DNA from: Lethocerus indicus
Taxonomy: Eukaryota > Arthropoda > Insecta > Hemiptera > Belostomatidae
Assembly: GCA_019843655.1 (NCBI GenBank)
Contig: JACDQD010000002.1
Span: 3,110,585-3,174,584 of the forward strand
Length of the DNA stretch: 64,000 nt
Direction: 5' to 3'
Of this stretch, positions 42,268-55,722 are shown one piece after another. The notes under the pieces are model-generated. The model made no database searches. It worked only from the letters and a program-made list of their open reading frames with translations, and was not told the origin of the DNA. The position numbers were made by a program, and so were the translations under genes. Within the stretch, counting starts at the first letter, position 1. Each line of letters starts with the position of its first letter.

Positions 42268-45200
42268 GTTAGAGGGCTGCCACCTACCTTGCCTGTTTCA
42301 GACTTGTCATTGACTTGTGAGACACTCACGCCCTGGAGGAAATTAACAAAACCGGATGAAACCTCCCCGGTAAAGCATCCGGCACACCAGTTGTCATATT
42401 GGTACCGGCCATCCATCAACGTCCCCATAACCGGCTTCAAATACGTTTTCACTTAACGGTTTCTCGAAAGTGAACTTAATCGCACGGCACTATTTGATGT
42501 CGCCACTGATGCCCCAGAACGGCGTTACATATCTTATAATTGTTTAATGTGGGAACTATTTTCTCGTTCTTCGACACTGCATGCTTTTTATGAACATGCA
42601 TACAGTTTACGATTCATAGTGATGAAAATATATGATCTATAGTCATCGAATTTTTGATGGACAGGATCATTTCCATCTAGTGGCAGACCTAGGTGCTATC
42701 GCGTTGATAAACAGGAATGAACTGAGCCCATAATTTAATATATAATTACTAATATAAAGTATTATTGTTTTATTTCCTTAAGGGTATAGGTATAATTTAT
42801 TTCAATTTAGATATGAGACTGTTTAATATCAAATTTTGTAACTTAATGTAAATAAAACTCGTTCGAAGTTTCGAATAAACATTTGTACAAATAATTATGA
42901 TGAATTTGACAACGTATGAATTTCCGTTTCGCTGTATTGAAAAATTATATCACAATGGGAGACATCGCGAATTTAATCAAAACTGATGGACGAAGTTTAG
43001 TTGCGGGGGGTTTCCAACATCGTGACTGGTTTCGAGTGAAATTTGATTACATCAGGTGCCCTCACAGACTCCATTATTACATTATTGGCCCCTTAATACG
43101 TTATCTTTGCTATGGCAAATATTAACTTACGGCCCAATTCAAGCTATAGTTCCAAACATTCCCCTACTTGTACTACTTACTCGATATAATGCGAACTGCC
43201 ACATTTCTAATAGGGGTAGGCGAATTCATGGCAGTAAAGAAATCGTAGCGTAGATCGATTTTGTTGCCTTGAAATAGACGTTTTAACAAGGCTTCCCTCC
43301 CGAAAACCGTAGCTAAATTATTACATCACAAACTATTCCGGATGGTATATAACCCATCAGATAACACTAGAAGGATAATCTTCATGTTCAAATATAAATT
43401 CGGTGGCTGGGGGATAAACCACAACATGTACCTCACTACTTTACTATAGGTTTATCGAGAAACCAAAATAGTTATAGCAAAGATATAAAACCGAAATAAT
43501 TGTGCAAAAAGGTTTAATTTACACCGATTTCTTTGTTTCTTATTATAAATGGGCGAAGTTCAATTAGCGTTCGATCTCGAATTCGCCCAGCGAGGCGTTT
43601 CTCTTTGATAATCAACCGATGCGCAGAAAAACATAAAAACAGTCAACGAATAAATAGTTTATGTAGGGGTCGACGTGCAACGAAGCGGCATGTTACCGTC
43701 ATCAATTCGGGATTGAATATTGTTAGGGCCGTGTGTAATTGACCGAATTATGGTTGGGCCTGCTACGTTACCTTGCACGGGGATAACTGGCTAACGAAGG
43801 GGGTGATGGGACGGCATAACTGCCCTCGGGCCCTTAGGACCAATCTAATCAATCTTATCACCACCCCGAGTGTGTATCGGTTTATCTCCGCTCCAAGACG
43901 CGATAGGAGGAGATTTTCGAGCCGTCAGAAGGAATCTCAAGCGTGAACATGAAATTCATTCAGAATCAGACAGCTCATCGTTCTAAATAATTTAAATGTA
44001 AATTGTCTTAAATCTTATTGAGACTCAGCCCTGTTTTCGTAGAACCAAGAAAATATTGTTTGAATAAAGGTGCAATTGATAAGACACAAATTAAAAAATT
44101 ATATATGGTTTCAAATTCAGTTATCTTAAAAGAATATCTCACTACAGACAGTAACAGTTAAAGTACAAAATTGTTCTTTCTGAAACCCAAATATATACCC
44201 TTGAAATCCACTATATGTTTCAATATTTTATAAAGTATACCAGCTTCAATAATATAATTTCATTCGATGGTACACCCGATGTTAGAATAGAAAAAAATTA
44301 TATGTCAAAAAATACCCTGACGAAATACTGCCGAAAGGGTATAAACTGTCTCCCCTATAAGTGCCATTCTGAGCGAGAGAGATCCCGACTGTATTAGGCC
44401 TAAATTCGTTCCTTGTCAGTTAAAAATTATGACAGAATCACGTTGGGGGAAAATTTCTCAGATATGCAGACGTCGGCACATTTTTCTTCAGTCCCCCAAT
44501 TCTCTGAATGCCCAATCGGACTTTAATTTGTCGAAAGCAATTAGTAAGGTTGGTATAAAACCAGAAGGGGGATGTTAGTCCTCTCGCCCTGCCGAGAAGA
44601 ACAATAGGCCCAATTGGATTTTATTCGGGTGATTTATAGGCGGCCTCACAATTAGCACCGGGCCCTACCACCCACGGCCACTTCCACAATCCAATCGATG
44701 ACCCAAAAGAATAAAATCCTCCCCGGGCAATATTTCAAACTGTGCTCCGATTACAGTTAGATCGCGTTCGAAATCGGAAAGAATTTTGAGTGAAGAGAAT
44801 TTTTTAAATTTTGTCTTCCGTTGCACAATATTTGCACGATTTTTGGACAGAAGATTTTAGTAGACACCGACGAAAAAATGTCCTCCCAGTAAAGGATAGC
44901 ACATATATCTACAATCATGTTCCGAATCTTGAAATTCACCACTTTTCATTAGAAGTGAAAAACAAATAATCACAAGAAAAATATAGGTCAATAGGAAAAA
45001 AATACAACAATATTTTGGTGAAGATAATTCGCACTCTTTGAACTATTTTGAATATCGGCGTGGAGAATGAGACATTTTTCAATACTTTCGACATTTGATG
45101 ATTTTTATTATTAGAATTTTATGCATACATTATATTACCGCACTGTATAATCTTGTGGACAGAATTCTCAATACGGGTAGGGAATATTTTCGTGTTCAGA

Positions 45201-45851
45201 AAAATCCTGAAATTTTTCCCAGGATACATATTGAGGTCAGGGTAGGGGCGTTAGGACGGCAACCCTAATAGAATAACGAACGTAGAGAAGTCCGAGGGGT
45301 GGGGCCATGAAAAATCCGGTTGGCTTATCATGTTACATTAGGCAGTGAAGTCACGCTTACCCCTCTGCACCCTCCCCCTCCCCCGCGAACACAACCTGGC
45401 TGCTACCCTCATTAGTTACTAACAGAAAACACTTACCCCGCCTTATCTCAACGGCGTTACGCTAATTGGTTAAAAGTATACACGGCTCGGACCACATTCA
45501 AATTTGCAGCGATTCAAATTCAAATTACGATTGTAATATTTAAAAAAAAAAAATACCGACTCGCAGAATGGACAGTTCAACCTACATACAAAAAAAAACA
45601 TTTTTCACGCAATCGAAATTAACGGAGAATAAACCTTAATGTTTCCAGTCTTGCCAAATAAAATTTAGTCCGGCGTGTAATTTGAATAATGGCGGACGTC
45701 CCTTCGGTAAATAGGGAGGGGTACTGGAAGTGTGAATAAACCCTTTCAAATTATCGGCCGAAGTATATACAGAGGGAATTTCGGGAGAGGGAGCCGTGAG
45801 AGCTATATTTGTTGAGCTGGGTTTATCGGGCAGCCGGGAGGAACTGCTAAC

Positions 45852-45871
45852 GGGGGGGGGGGGGGGGGGGG
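45852..45871. repeat. G20 homopolymer tract
   Basis: Twenty G in a row, followed by T and six more G. The + strand can form G-quadruplex structures. The exact length is unreliable in most sequencing methods. Confidence 0.85.
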
Positions 45872-46020
45872 TGGGGGGAGGACGAGATGGGATGCGGGCA
45901 AAGTCCGCCGAGGATTGATTGAGGAGGCAGTTGAGGCGATTAGGAGCGTGAGCTTACCCACAGCCGGATCAACAAACATCCGATCGAGCCCCACCCACAC
46001 ACATGCAGAGACCAAAGCCC

Positions 46021-46046
46021 CACACACACACACACACACACACACA
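46021..46046. repeat. (CA)n microsatellite
   Basis: Thirteen CA units, about 150 bases downstream of the G20 tract. Confidence 0.95.
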
Positions 46047-46489
46047 ACACTAGCTAGTGCTGTGCGGCCCGCATGAAGACGACAAGAACTTCACACCCCG
46101 TGGGGGGCCAACAGAGTGTCGTTGCGAAACTAACAGTAAACTGCAATGCCGCTTAATTAGTTCAAAAGGGCGTTAAATGAAGCGTGGGCATCACGCGTCG
46201 ACGCTCCGTGTACCAGCCACAAAACGGGCTCAGGACGTGTAACGGACCGACTAAAAAACTGTAATTTAATTTTAATTTTCCTGTATAAAGTTCGGTCTAG
46301 TATGGGAACGGAAAGTTTTGTTGAGGAAAAATGATATGAAGTGAGGTAAAAAAATATTTCTCGTCCACCTTTTTACTTTTCGTATATTTCTTGGCACGTC
46401 CGCCTTATTATGTAATGCCGATGGCTAATAAACGGCGTAAGTCGGCGTATTCAAAATAGGTCGGGCCATAAGTTACCGGGAGAAAAGGG

Positions 46490-46680
46490 TTGCGGTGCCC
46501 GAGAGGGAGGATATTCTCGTCGGGAAATCCCGGCTATAGTGGATGGGGCCGGGGCGGTATCCCGGCTACGTGCCGGGCATGGTTAACCCGGCGCGGGATA
46601 ATGCCCGGGGTCCGGTTCGGGAGTCGGCGCCGCCCCCAACCGTGGGGGGGGGCGCGGGGGGGGCGGCTCACTCCTACACC
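46490..46680. other. very GC-rich, CpG-rich patch in intron 1
   Basis: About 190 bases with strong G and C excess and many CpG steps, in an intron that is otherwise AT-rich. Two overlapping + frames are open here only because the region lacks AT-rich stop codons. It could be a regulatory CpG-rich element or simple compositional drift. Confidence 0.35.
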
Positions 46681-49483
46681 GTATATCCTGTTTGCCTAGG
46701 CTTTTTATTTATGAAGCGGCTGCACCGAAAATGTAAAAACGGCGGAGGCGACGTTCGGTGACGCCTCAAGTGGGAGCGATACAGGCCGTAGCGTATAAAT
46801 CATTGGGGACGGCGGGCCGCCATTCATAACTCTCGCCACGCCCTGTTAGCGCCCCCTCGCGCTACCTCTTTTCGGCCGTGGATCAAAGCTTTTTTATGAC
46901 GCTACCGAAAGCGGCGATACATCACCCGGACGCCGAAATGTAGGACCCCTTCGCCTCCTCCCACTGTCCTCCCTCTAATACGGTACGCTTATTTTTTCTA
47001 ACCCGAATTCTCCCTTATTTTCCTTTTATTCTAATAATCATCCGAATCACAATGATTGTCCCCTTTCATTATTCTGTCGCTAGATCTCATTTTGGAGAGA
47101 ATTAGGCCAGAACTTCAACCAGTATTGTGCATCATGTACTCGCTTAGTTCACGTTATATACATTTTATACAGGGACAGGATATTTATTCATTTCTATTCG
47201 GGTAACACGAATTATACATAATAATTTAAACATGGCGGAACGATTCGGAATTGACGCATTGTAACAAAATTAAAAACAAAATACGGTAAAATTCTTGTAA
47301 CGGGGGTGGTTTCCTTTACAAAAATAGTGCTAAAAGAAAATAGGAACGCCGTAGAGCGAGCGTATATTCTCTTTTATTGCCTCTCCAGTGAAAATATATA
47401 TGCCGCCGCGTCACTGGACAAGGTTTATGGTGGCCAGTTTCACAGATACTAGAATTGTTTCTTCCCCTTTCACTTTCTTTACACGCCAGTATTAAACTCG
47501 TAAAGATTTCATATCTGTTTCCTTTGGCTCATGACTCTGTGTAACTTTTCAATAATCCGATTCCCAACGTACGATATACGATTCAGTCCGACGATAATGT
47601 CACGGGAATAATTAGGTGAAGATTATTCACCCGAGGGTCTTTGTGACAATTGTTTGAAACATAAAACGTGCATTATACGTTAGAGCTGCCTCGTTCTTTT
47701 CTGCCGAAGAGAGAAAAAGGGGTTTGCATTAATTCAGGTCGGATAAGTAAAAGAGATCCGATAGTAGGAGCGGATTTCTAAACGACGGGCTTCATTATGC
47801 CGGGAAACAAATGTCTTGCAAACGATTCCTCCTCTATTTTTTAATGAAGCGGACATTGTATACCGTGAAAGGTATTGTTTTTAAATAAAGGACGTGGAAA
47901 GGGGGAACCCATTCGAGAGTTACTTGCTCCTTTCGTTCACACATAAAATTATCACATTTGTACCTGATGTATATGTAGTGTATCGTTTCGTATTCCGAAG
48001 TCTTACTTGTGAAAATTCCCACCAGCAAATAATTAATTAAAAGAGACAGCAAGTTAAACGATTTCTCTCCCGATTTTTTCCAGAGTACAAGTTACATAAA
48101 TAGAAACGGGAATATTTATGAATTTTTACTTTAAATTCCCTGGGCTAAGCACAGTGTAACTGGAAGCAGATCATACACAGGAATAGTAAATTATGTTTTT
48201 TAAATATTTATGACCGTAACGTAAGCTAACGGTTAGGTGAGCGGATATGACATTAAATTGTCTTCACAACCCCGATTAAAATATAGATTGAACACGGCTG
48301 AGGATGTAATTTACCTAACACCGTTAGCAATTTAATCCCCGTGTACTTAATCACGTCCAGATAATTGTCACATACAAATTAACAATGCTCTCAGCTCTGG
48401 CCACTTTTCTCTCAACCGCTTCGGTGCTTTATTCCCTTTTTAATTTTTACCGGAGGCGAGAAAATTAATTCGAATCCGCGCCTAAGAACACTTTAATTAA
48501 TTATTAGGGGTCGTAGAGTTAATACCCAGAAGAGATCTTGCAGACAGGGAAAAACCTTTTTCTTAAAAATTTTTCTAACAACAATGCCAGATGTCTTTCG
48601 CTGAACCGGCGTAATGAGTAATTCATTAGTGGGGAACCTTTGAATCGTTTTAAATTAACTTCTGTTCTTTACCTCCGATATTTAGAATTTTTTACCGCAC
48701 TCTTCACTTTGATATTTTTATTTAGGACCGGTTCAATGTAAATCTGACACTGATAGCGACTTTGTTGGTCAAAAGAAGGTGAAGGTAATCTTTCATACCG
48801 TCGAACATGTTGGGTTCCAAAATGTCCACTCGTCCCGGCCGTGTCGCAGTTAGGAGTACACTGTGACCCTGCGATGTTCAAAGCATGCCCGATAACGCTG
48901 GCAAAGGAGCCGTCAACTCAATTATGCGAGGCGATCGTCAATCGGACGATTAATGAAGCGTTATTATCGTTATTTGGCGGACAAGCGGCTGGCGTTAATT
49001 TGGCCAACTAGTCGCCAATCAAAAGTTTGTGACCGGCCGCAACGTGAAACGCGTAGGCCTAATATGATGCCAACGGCCGACGTGGCATATTTGAGTCCAC
49101 GGCCGTAGAGCGTTTTGTAAATTTATTGGCCCCTGTTATGCAACTGGAAGCGTGTTATTAGTGGCCCCCGCTGGCCGGTGTTATTAGCGCGATAGACTGC
49201 TCGCTGTTTGGGCCCGAGGCCCGCATTACCGGACCAATTCGACTCTGAATTAGGCGGGATATTCGAAACTACCGCTGTGTGTGAATTTGCTCCTAAAACG
49301 AAGGATTTAGAATAGTGTTTAGGCCATACTCCCACTTATATCATCGGGCATTATGTCCGTGAGCGAACTATATTTCAAATGTACCAGCTATGACCGCATT
49401 CATTAATGCCTCGTGTTGGATAGTAATTCCAATCCAATTGTAGAGCTATGTATTGTATTGTAGAATTTGTGTCCTGTTCGACA

Positions 49484-49885
49484 GTGGATTAGGCGTGCTG
49501 CAGAACACAGTTGTGGTTAATTGTGAGAATCCCCATACCGTCTGAAAAGAGTAGATTTAAACCGCAAATATTGACTGTTGAAATTTCTATTGTAAAGGAC
49601 TTACTATAGCCAACAAATTGACAACATAAAAAGCTATTTTGAAATCGACGTGGGCCACTGAGACATCCAACGCTGCTTGCATTCAGAGATTCAATCAAAA
49701 GTCCATCGAACCATCCTCAAGATCCATGCTAAGTTTCCAATCACTACAGTCGACCAAGTTATAAAATTCAAGGTTCCTAAATTTCATTCCCGTCTTTCTG
49801 TTCATCCCAATCCTGTCGTCGAATCTCTTCCTCGAATTTTTTTTAAAAGTAATATTATAACATTTCGTAGACACTGTATTTAAAT
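49484..49885 (+). pseudogene. old, degenerate Jockey-like LINE fragment (same family as 27322-27874)
   Basis: Broken across frames, the + strand reads a LGV motif, PYRLKRVDLNRKY, then a stop, LLKFLL, a stop, TIANKLTT, a stop, KAILKST, ACIQRF, SKVHRTILKI, TTVDQV and KFHSRLSVHPNPVVESL. These follow in order the blocks of the copy at 27322-27874 (RLKRTDLNRKFGLL, AIVNKLSIYKAILKPT, QSKVLRTIL, PTVDEV, FHSRLSPHPNPLVQSL). Several in-frame stops, at least two frameshifts, and deletions after KAILKST and after RTIL show that it is much older than the other copy. The boundaries are approximate. I could not find target-site duplications or a clear tail. It is in the same orientation as the host gene. Confidence 0.75.
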
Positions 49886-52800
49886 TTAATTTTATTGTAT
49901 CTTCTGTATTAAATGTAAAAATAAACTTTCTCTGGAGTAAAACGTTATTTCTTCTAGTATAGGAATTTACATGTAAAAATAAACAATTACGATTTATAAA
50001 GTGACTTTTATAGTCAGTACCACAAAAATGCAGCATGACGTTTTCAGTTTAATGGTGATCCACACACTGAGAGTATAACATATACCGTTCACCTCACATT
50101 TCCTGTGTCCTGTTCGTCGCAAATCGGTCTAGAGAGGCATTAAAGAACTATAAATTGCAGAGAACAGATACCTCCGTATTACCCCGAGAGCACCGCGACA
50201 GACGACGTACACGACCCAGACCAGTCCATTTAATTAACTGACACCGTTGGCCTAATTACGTACACGGAGAAACGTCGCAACGCCAACCCCCCGGCATATT
50301 CCAATCATTTTACCCCAACGTCATTTAGACAAGAATAATTAATTCCCGCAAGAAGCATTATCCTCGTGTCTATTAATAGTCAAATTATATAGTTCACTAG
50401 TAACAAATATCCTGTAAAGTGTAAAATCAGAAACATTTATTGCCTCAGCTGGAATACGACTCAATCGTTTCCAACTTTCAAGTGGGTAATAGCAAACACC
50501 CCACGAACAGATTGCATTGCTAATCCCAACTAAAATGTTGGTGACTTTTTAAAGAAAGAGAAAAGTGAGAATCATACGATAGAAGAATAAACCTGAAAAA
50601 TGAATAACAGACATGGCACTTGAGTTGTTCAATAAACACTTCTTCAGTATCACCGAAATGCTAAACTGGTTATTTCTACCTGCGGTATGTAGGGCAGCAA
50701 TGCTGGTAAAGTAAATTCGAGTTAAAATCCCAGAACCAGATGCGACTGACCAACGGTTTACCCTCCGTTGTTTGTTCAAGGACCAAAGCACTAATGGGCT
50801 CCTCTACAAATTATCAGTGCAAATCCCACGAGGAGATGAGATAACCTTTAGGACCGTCGACCCGTCGATATCAACATGTTGATCTTATGATTTAATTAAT
50901 TTACCTTCCAAAGTACGCATAAACAGAGCATACCGTCACACAGTTCACTTTGCCAATTCCTTTCCTATACAATAATCTTCTCATGGAGCATCTTACAATT
51001 GAAAATTGTATTTCAATTTTACCACCAGGAAAAACTAATGTGGCTCAATTTTCCGCCTCAGTAATCTATCTGTTCAAAAATTAGATGAAAATTTCACTCA
51101 ATTTCCAGATTTGGTGAATTTGATTTCGTTGATTTTTTCAGCAACAAATATGGGGAAACAAATATTAGCTAACTTCGTAGCAAAAATATATGCGATCTCG
51201 GTCATCTTCAATGGTGTGGGGCGGAGTCTAAGGTGTCCCTTTTCATGTTGTCTCTGTCCGTCTGCGACACCTTATAGGGACATATTTTTGCGCTCTATAT
51301 CGATGAAAGGCGAGAGAGATAAATTCCGGGACGGATGATGTTCCTACTGAATTGAGACCGGGAAGCGGAATTGCTGGAGCGTTTTTCCATTAAATCTGAA
51401 AGGAGGAGGGAAACGGAGGCGGGGGCGCGAGAAAAATTGAAAAATAAAAAAGGCAATCATTATCGAAAATGCTATTTCACGAGGGGTGGGGGAGAAAGGA
51501 GCCGCGGCTAGGGAGAAGCATTACGGACTCGCGCCGAGGGGAAAGAAGGGCATTAATCATAGGGCGGCTCCAGGATGGGAAGCGGTTCATCCCCTCCTGA
51601 TGGAATTCCAGGAATTGTACAAAGGAGGCATTCCTCGTATTGTAGGACGGGCTGGGGGTGGAAATCCCCACCGCCCCCGCCTAACCCAACCACCACTACC
51701 AAATCCAACACTGATTCCACAACACCACATCTGAGATTATTTCCAAAGAATAACACCCCTGTTTATTTACTGGAATAAAATCTCAAGGAAGCGTATATAT
51801 TTACGAAATACGGCCTCTAGATACATCAGATCGGCGGTTGTACTGTTTTTAGAGGTAATAAGAAAATTCAACCCTTTTCTCCGCCGTAACTCTTATATTT
51901 AACTATATCTTAATTTTAAAATTTGTTATTTAAAGTGTTCCTTTAAAACTGATCTAGGGTAAGATTAAATCGGCAAGACTGGAAACAATGAAATTTCCCT
52001 AATTGTTTAAATTGAGGTTAAAAGAACTTTTTTTGCGCGCGTACAAAAAAGTAGATCAATAACGTCATGTACCGACGCGAACCCGGGAGTGGTACCTATG
52101 TAAAGGCGTGTTCCGACAATCGCGTGGAAGCGTTTTGCGGCTGAGATTGCAGACGATTGAAGCGATTGTAGGAGGAGAGACGGTTCCGGTGATTTGGATG
52201 GAACAGATGTACAGTGGTTGGGGGAGGAAGAAAGCGGGGTGAAAAATCGAAGTTGGGGGCCCTCCCAGCGGAAAATGGGGCCCGTCCTGCCCGGGGCGGG
52301 GGCGGGGTGCACTTGTTGCCCTCCGGACAATGGGGCCCCCATCACCGGGGCCGTGTGATGGCCCGGGTGGGGGGGGGGCGCTAAACGCCACCAATTTTTC
52401 CCTCAAATGAGGAACAGTTCCCGGTACGACTCTCGAAATGGGGCGGTGGCTTCCCAGTATTTGTGAAGGTGCAGCCCCTCCCCAAAAAGGGCGAAGATTT
52501 CTCCCGGGATAGACAATCCGAAATTCATCACCCCACTTCTACACTTCGACGTTGACTAAATTCTTTATTACATTAAAATACAGCGTTAGAAGACACTATT
52601 TGAAACGGCAAACAGGAAAGTTTCAAATATTGCCAGAGAAATACGGTACGAACCTCATCTGTTTTAATAAAAAAAAATATATGTCCGATATTTTGTTCAT
52701 TGTAATCATTATATTTAGAAATTATTTACAATTTATTATAGAAATGTTGGATTTATAAAAACTACAGTTTGAAGCGGATGCAAGGCATTCGCACGAAATA

Positions 52801-53285
52801 CCTGTCTACATTTTATATCTCTCACCGTTTCCACCTTTCGCTAAACTTGAAAAAATATGTTACCCACATTAAGAATGAAGCTATAAATGATTATTTAGAT
52901 TGTATAAATTAAAAAAAATATTATTTCGGTCAATTTGAAAGTAAGTTGCGCAAAATTACTATGCCAAAGTAATTGGGATTCATCTATACCGTATATATAT
53001 ATCGTCAAAAATATGACATCCTTCCGATTTCACGGAGGATGTCTTGTATGGGAAGATATTTTAGCGGACAAGTTTCAACCGACTCAACACTTGGTTACGA
53101 AGAGAGAGACCGATAGAAAATCAGTAAATTCGGTCTCAGGAAAGAGGTATCTCTCTCGGGAGAAACAACGTTTTTGAGAGGGGAAAGTGAAAATCAAATT
53201 TTCGTCCGTATTCCCCGTTTCTGTGGGAAAGTCAAAAGCAATTATCTGACCTCTGTGGGAATAGTTAACATCGGGTCGGATGGTC

Positions 53286-53311
53286 GGGGGGGGTGGGGGG
53301 GGAGAAGGGGG
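53286..53311. repeat. G-run cluster (quadruplex-prone)
   Basis: G8, T, G8, AGAA and G5 follow one another on the + strand, which allows a quadruplex to fold. It lies about 730 bases upstream of the exon at 54041. Confidence 0.6.
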
Positions 53312-54040
53312 CGATTGGTTGTGATCTTAATCATAACTTGGAAAAGACGGGATTAATCGAGGCCGTAGCGCGGTGGGCGGCCTATCGATTCGGTTATAAT
53401 TCGGACGGTCGATGTCGGCGGCTCAGCCCCCCTCAGAGTGTTTAATTACCCAATTTCCACGGGGGCCAAGTCAATGCCAGACTGAGATCCTCTCCTCCAC
53501 ACCCCCCCTCACCGCCACCACCACCCTCAGCTCAACTTATGAATTTATCAGGAACAAATTAACTCGGCGGGTTCGGTAAACCTATAAAGTTTATCCGCAA
53601 ACAGGAATTCATTAGCGCGTCCCCGTTTAATGAAAGGGCGGTGGGATAATGCCGACCGGATTTGGGAAAGCTCCCACACTATTACCGATTGACTGGGGCA
53701 ATAAGCCGTTCCACTGCGTACCTAAATTTCTCCCGCAACGTTTAGCAGCTTGCAGGAAAATGAAATCATCCCCAAGTCGGCAAACAGTTATAAAATACTG
53801 TAATACATCGGTATTTTCGTCTGGAATAAGTATGTTTAAGATATAAAAGATAGAACGTATGCACAATTTCATTGGAAAACTACTATAAACATGGGAAGTG
53901 TCGCAAATATACAATATAAACATGTTACATGTTGCAATAACCTGTTCAAAATTTACTGTCGTAAAGTGATTTTCCATTGAGACCCTTTTTCATATATGTT
54001 TTAGAGATGAGATATTTTACAGATTCATTCTGTTCCGCAG

Positions 54041-54229
54041 GACAAGGTATAGTACCGCTGTCCATACCGACTCAGGCCTCGGGGCCGTGCAAGTTGGAGA
54101 CCCTGCTCGGCTGCGATTTGGGCGAAGAGCTCTGCGATCTTCAAACCAGTTCCGATCTAATACTCGTCGGAGCTGTCCGGGATGTCATCATCCGCCCCGA
54201 GAGCAAATACTACAAACCGGGCGAAACAG
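54041..54229 (+). CDS. alpha-2-macroglobulin/CD109/TEP-like protein, exon joining MG1 to MG2
   Basis: Internal exon, preceded by TTCTGTTCCGCAG and followed by GTTAGT. It completes a Gly codon with the exon at 17157 and gives residues 61-123 of the joined 243-residue product. The first part, GQGIVPLSIPTQASGPCK, closes MG1 with the usual I-P-x(n)-G-x-C/L strand pattern. A short Cys-rich stretch follows (Cys at residues 77, 85 and 92). Then comes VIIRPESKYYKPGETV, the classical start of MG2 (family pattern: a strand ending in K or S, then YKPGQTV). The exon ends one base into the Val codon that the exon at 61170 completes. The YKPGET-type motif at the exon edge and the exact phase match on both sides make this assignment strong. 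The exon is richer in G and C than the surrounding intron. Confidence 0.9.
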
Positions 54230-55691
54230 GTTAGTCAATTAACTCTTATTAATTAACTATTAATAATTATTTTTAATACACATTTCTCATTTGATTACGA
54301 TACTGAAACTACTGAGTCAACACTTTCCATTTTCCTTCAGCAAAGAATCGGATGCCGACCAGTGCAGACAGAAAGAGTGAATGTGTAAATTTGACCACAC
54401 TTCATGCAATTCAATTTCATTAAATCCGCTTACTCGTACGTTTCGGAGGTTTTCCCTAAGTGATATTCCAGGTATCTGATATAATGGTGATTATAATACC
54501 CTGTGCCTCCTCCAGAATACAAAAATAGAAATAAAGCTTAATTTTGGGCGCACGTTTTATAAGAAGAAACAACTTTTCCCTATTGGAAATAATCCAAGTC
54601 CCGAGTCAAATATTTAACGTCTTCTCGAAAGCTGGGCCTGCTGTAAATTACATCTGTCGGTGGTGGTGGTCGGGCGCTAGGGGCGGTCAACTTGCGAGAA
54701 GAGAAACAAATAAATTATTCCTAGCTAGGAAAGTTTACCAAGTCTGAGATGGAAAATAGATTTTCCATAATTTCGAAAACCTGAAACTTTACTTACGCTG
54801 GTCTATACAAACTCGTTGTTTTAATTAAAAGCGAGCCTTCGTTATTATTGATACGTGCGGGAAAAGAAAGACTTTTAGTTTATAAATAAGTGTATCATCG
54901 GACGTCATCAATATGCCTAATTTGATTGCGGGCAAGTTTTATCATAACATAATGAGGTTCTTATAGTAACTTGATTCCTAAAGATATTCTCCGGAATTTT
55001 TTTATTCAACAAAATTTCGTATTTTGAAAGGCATACAAGGAATAATTTAGCGTACTGTCAAATAATTAATGATGGAATATTTCTTAACGTATCATTAATA
55101 TGTCGAGGTATTAATTGAAGCGTCGAGGCGGAATACTAATAGGAAAATTATTCAAAATGACTCGGGAGAAAAACTCGAGAGTGAACGGTGAATATATCCC
55201 TCACAAATTATTCGATTAAACCAATTGATACTGGTCTAAATATGTATGGGATGAATTTCGTAAAACTATTCCAATTCAATTGCAAATGAACAGAGAATAA
55301 TAAACACTAGGCGTGGCGGTGGCCTTATGGGAGAGTCACGGAAATCCTACCGAATAATCCTTCCAACGTCCGGTCGCCCCCTCCACCCTTCATTAAATCC
55401 TATTACATCGCACGCCGAGAGCAAAGTTTAATTATTAATTATCACGAGGCGCGAATAAACCGAGTGCAATTGCCCCTGTAGAGAGGGAGCCGGGCGCCAG
55501 CCGAAATATGCATTGCAAATAAATCCCGCTTGGAGGGCGAAGGGGTTAGAGAACAAAAACAATTTTCGAGTCGAGAAAAGCTCTGGGAGAGATCTAGGGG
55601 CCGGGGCGGGTGGTGGGTGCCTTATTATATTACAATATATGCAAAGCCACAGGGGCGGCCCTCTCATTCGTGCTTTTAAAAGTAGATACCG

Positions 55692-55722
55692 CGGCGGGGG
55701 CGGGGGCGGAGGCGGGGGCGGA
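55692..55722. repeat. (CGGGGG)n-like low-complexity run
   Basis: Imperfect GGCGGGGG-type repeats. They explain the long overlapping open frames on both strands here (poly-Gly on +, poly-Pro on -), which are not genes. Confidence 0.8.

Larger units (their letters stand above)
17158..54040 (+). other. intron 1, about 36.9 kb
   Basis: The intron is bounded by GTAAGT and by TTCTGTTCCGCAG, and it joins two phase-1 exon edges so that the frame is preserved. I see no further exon of this gene inside it and no second gene on either strand. Long open frames here are low-complexity or unrecognisable. It contains the two Jockey-like fragments, an inverted repeat near 33.4 kb, a hairpin at 34827, GC-rich patches (for example 18380-18600, 40700-40810, 46490-46680), G-rich runs, and TA and CA microsatellites, all listed separately. 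The remaining stretches hold nothing I can identify. Several GC-rich patches could be regulatory, but nothing in the sequence proves this. Confidence 0.7.
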
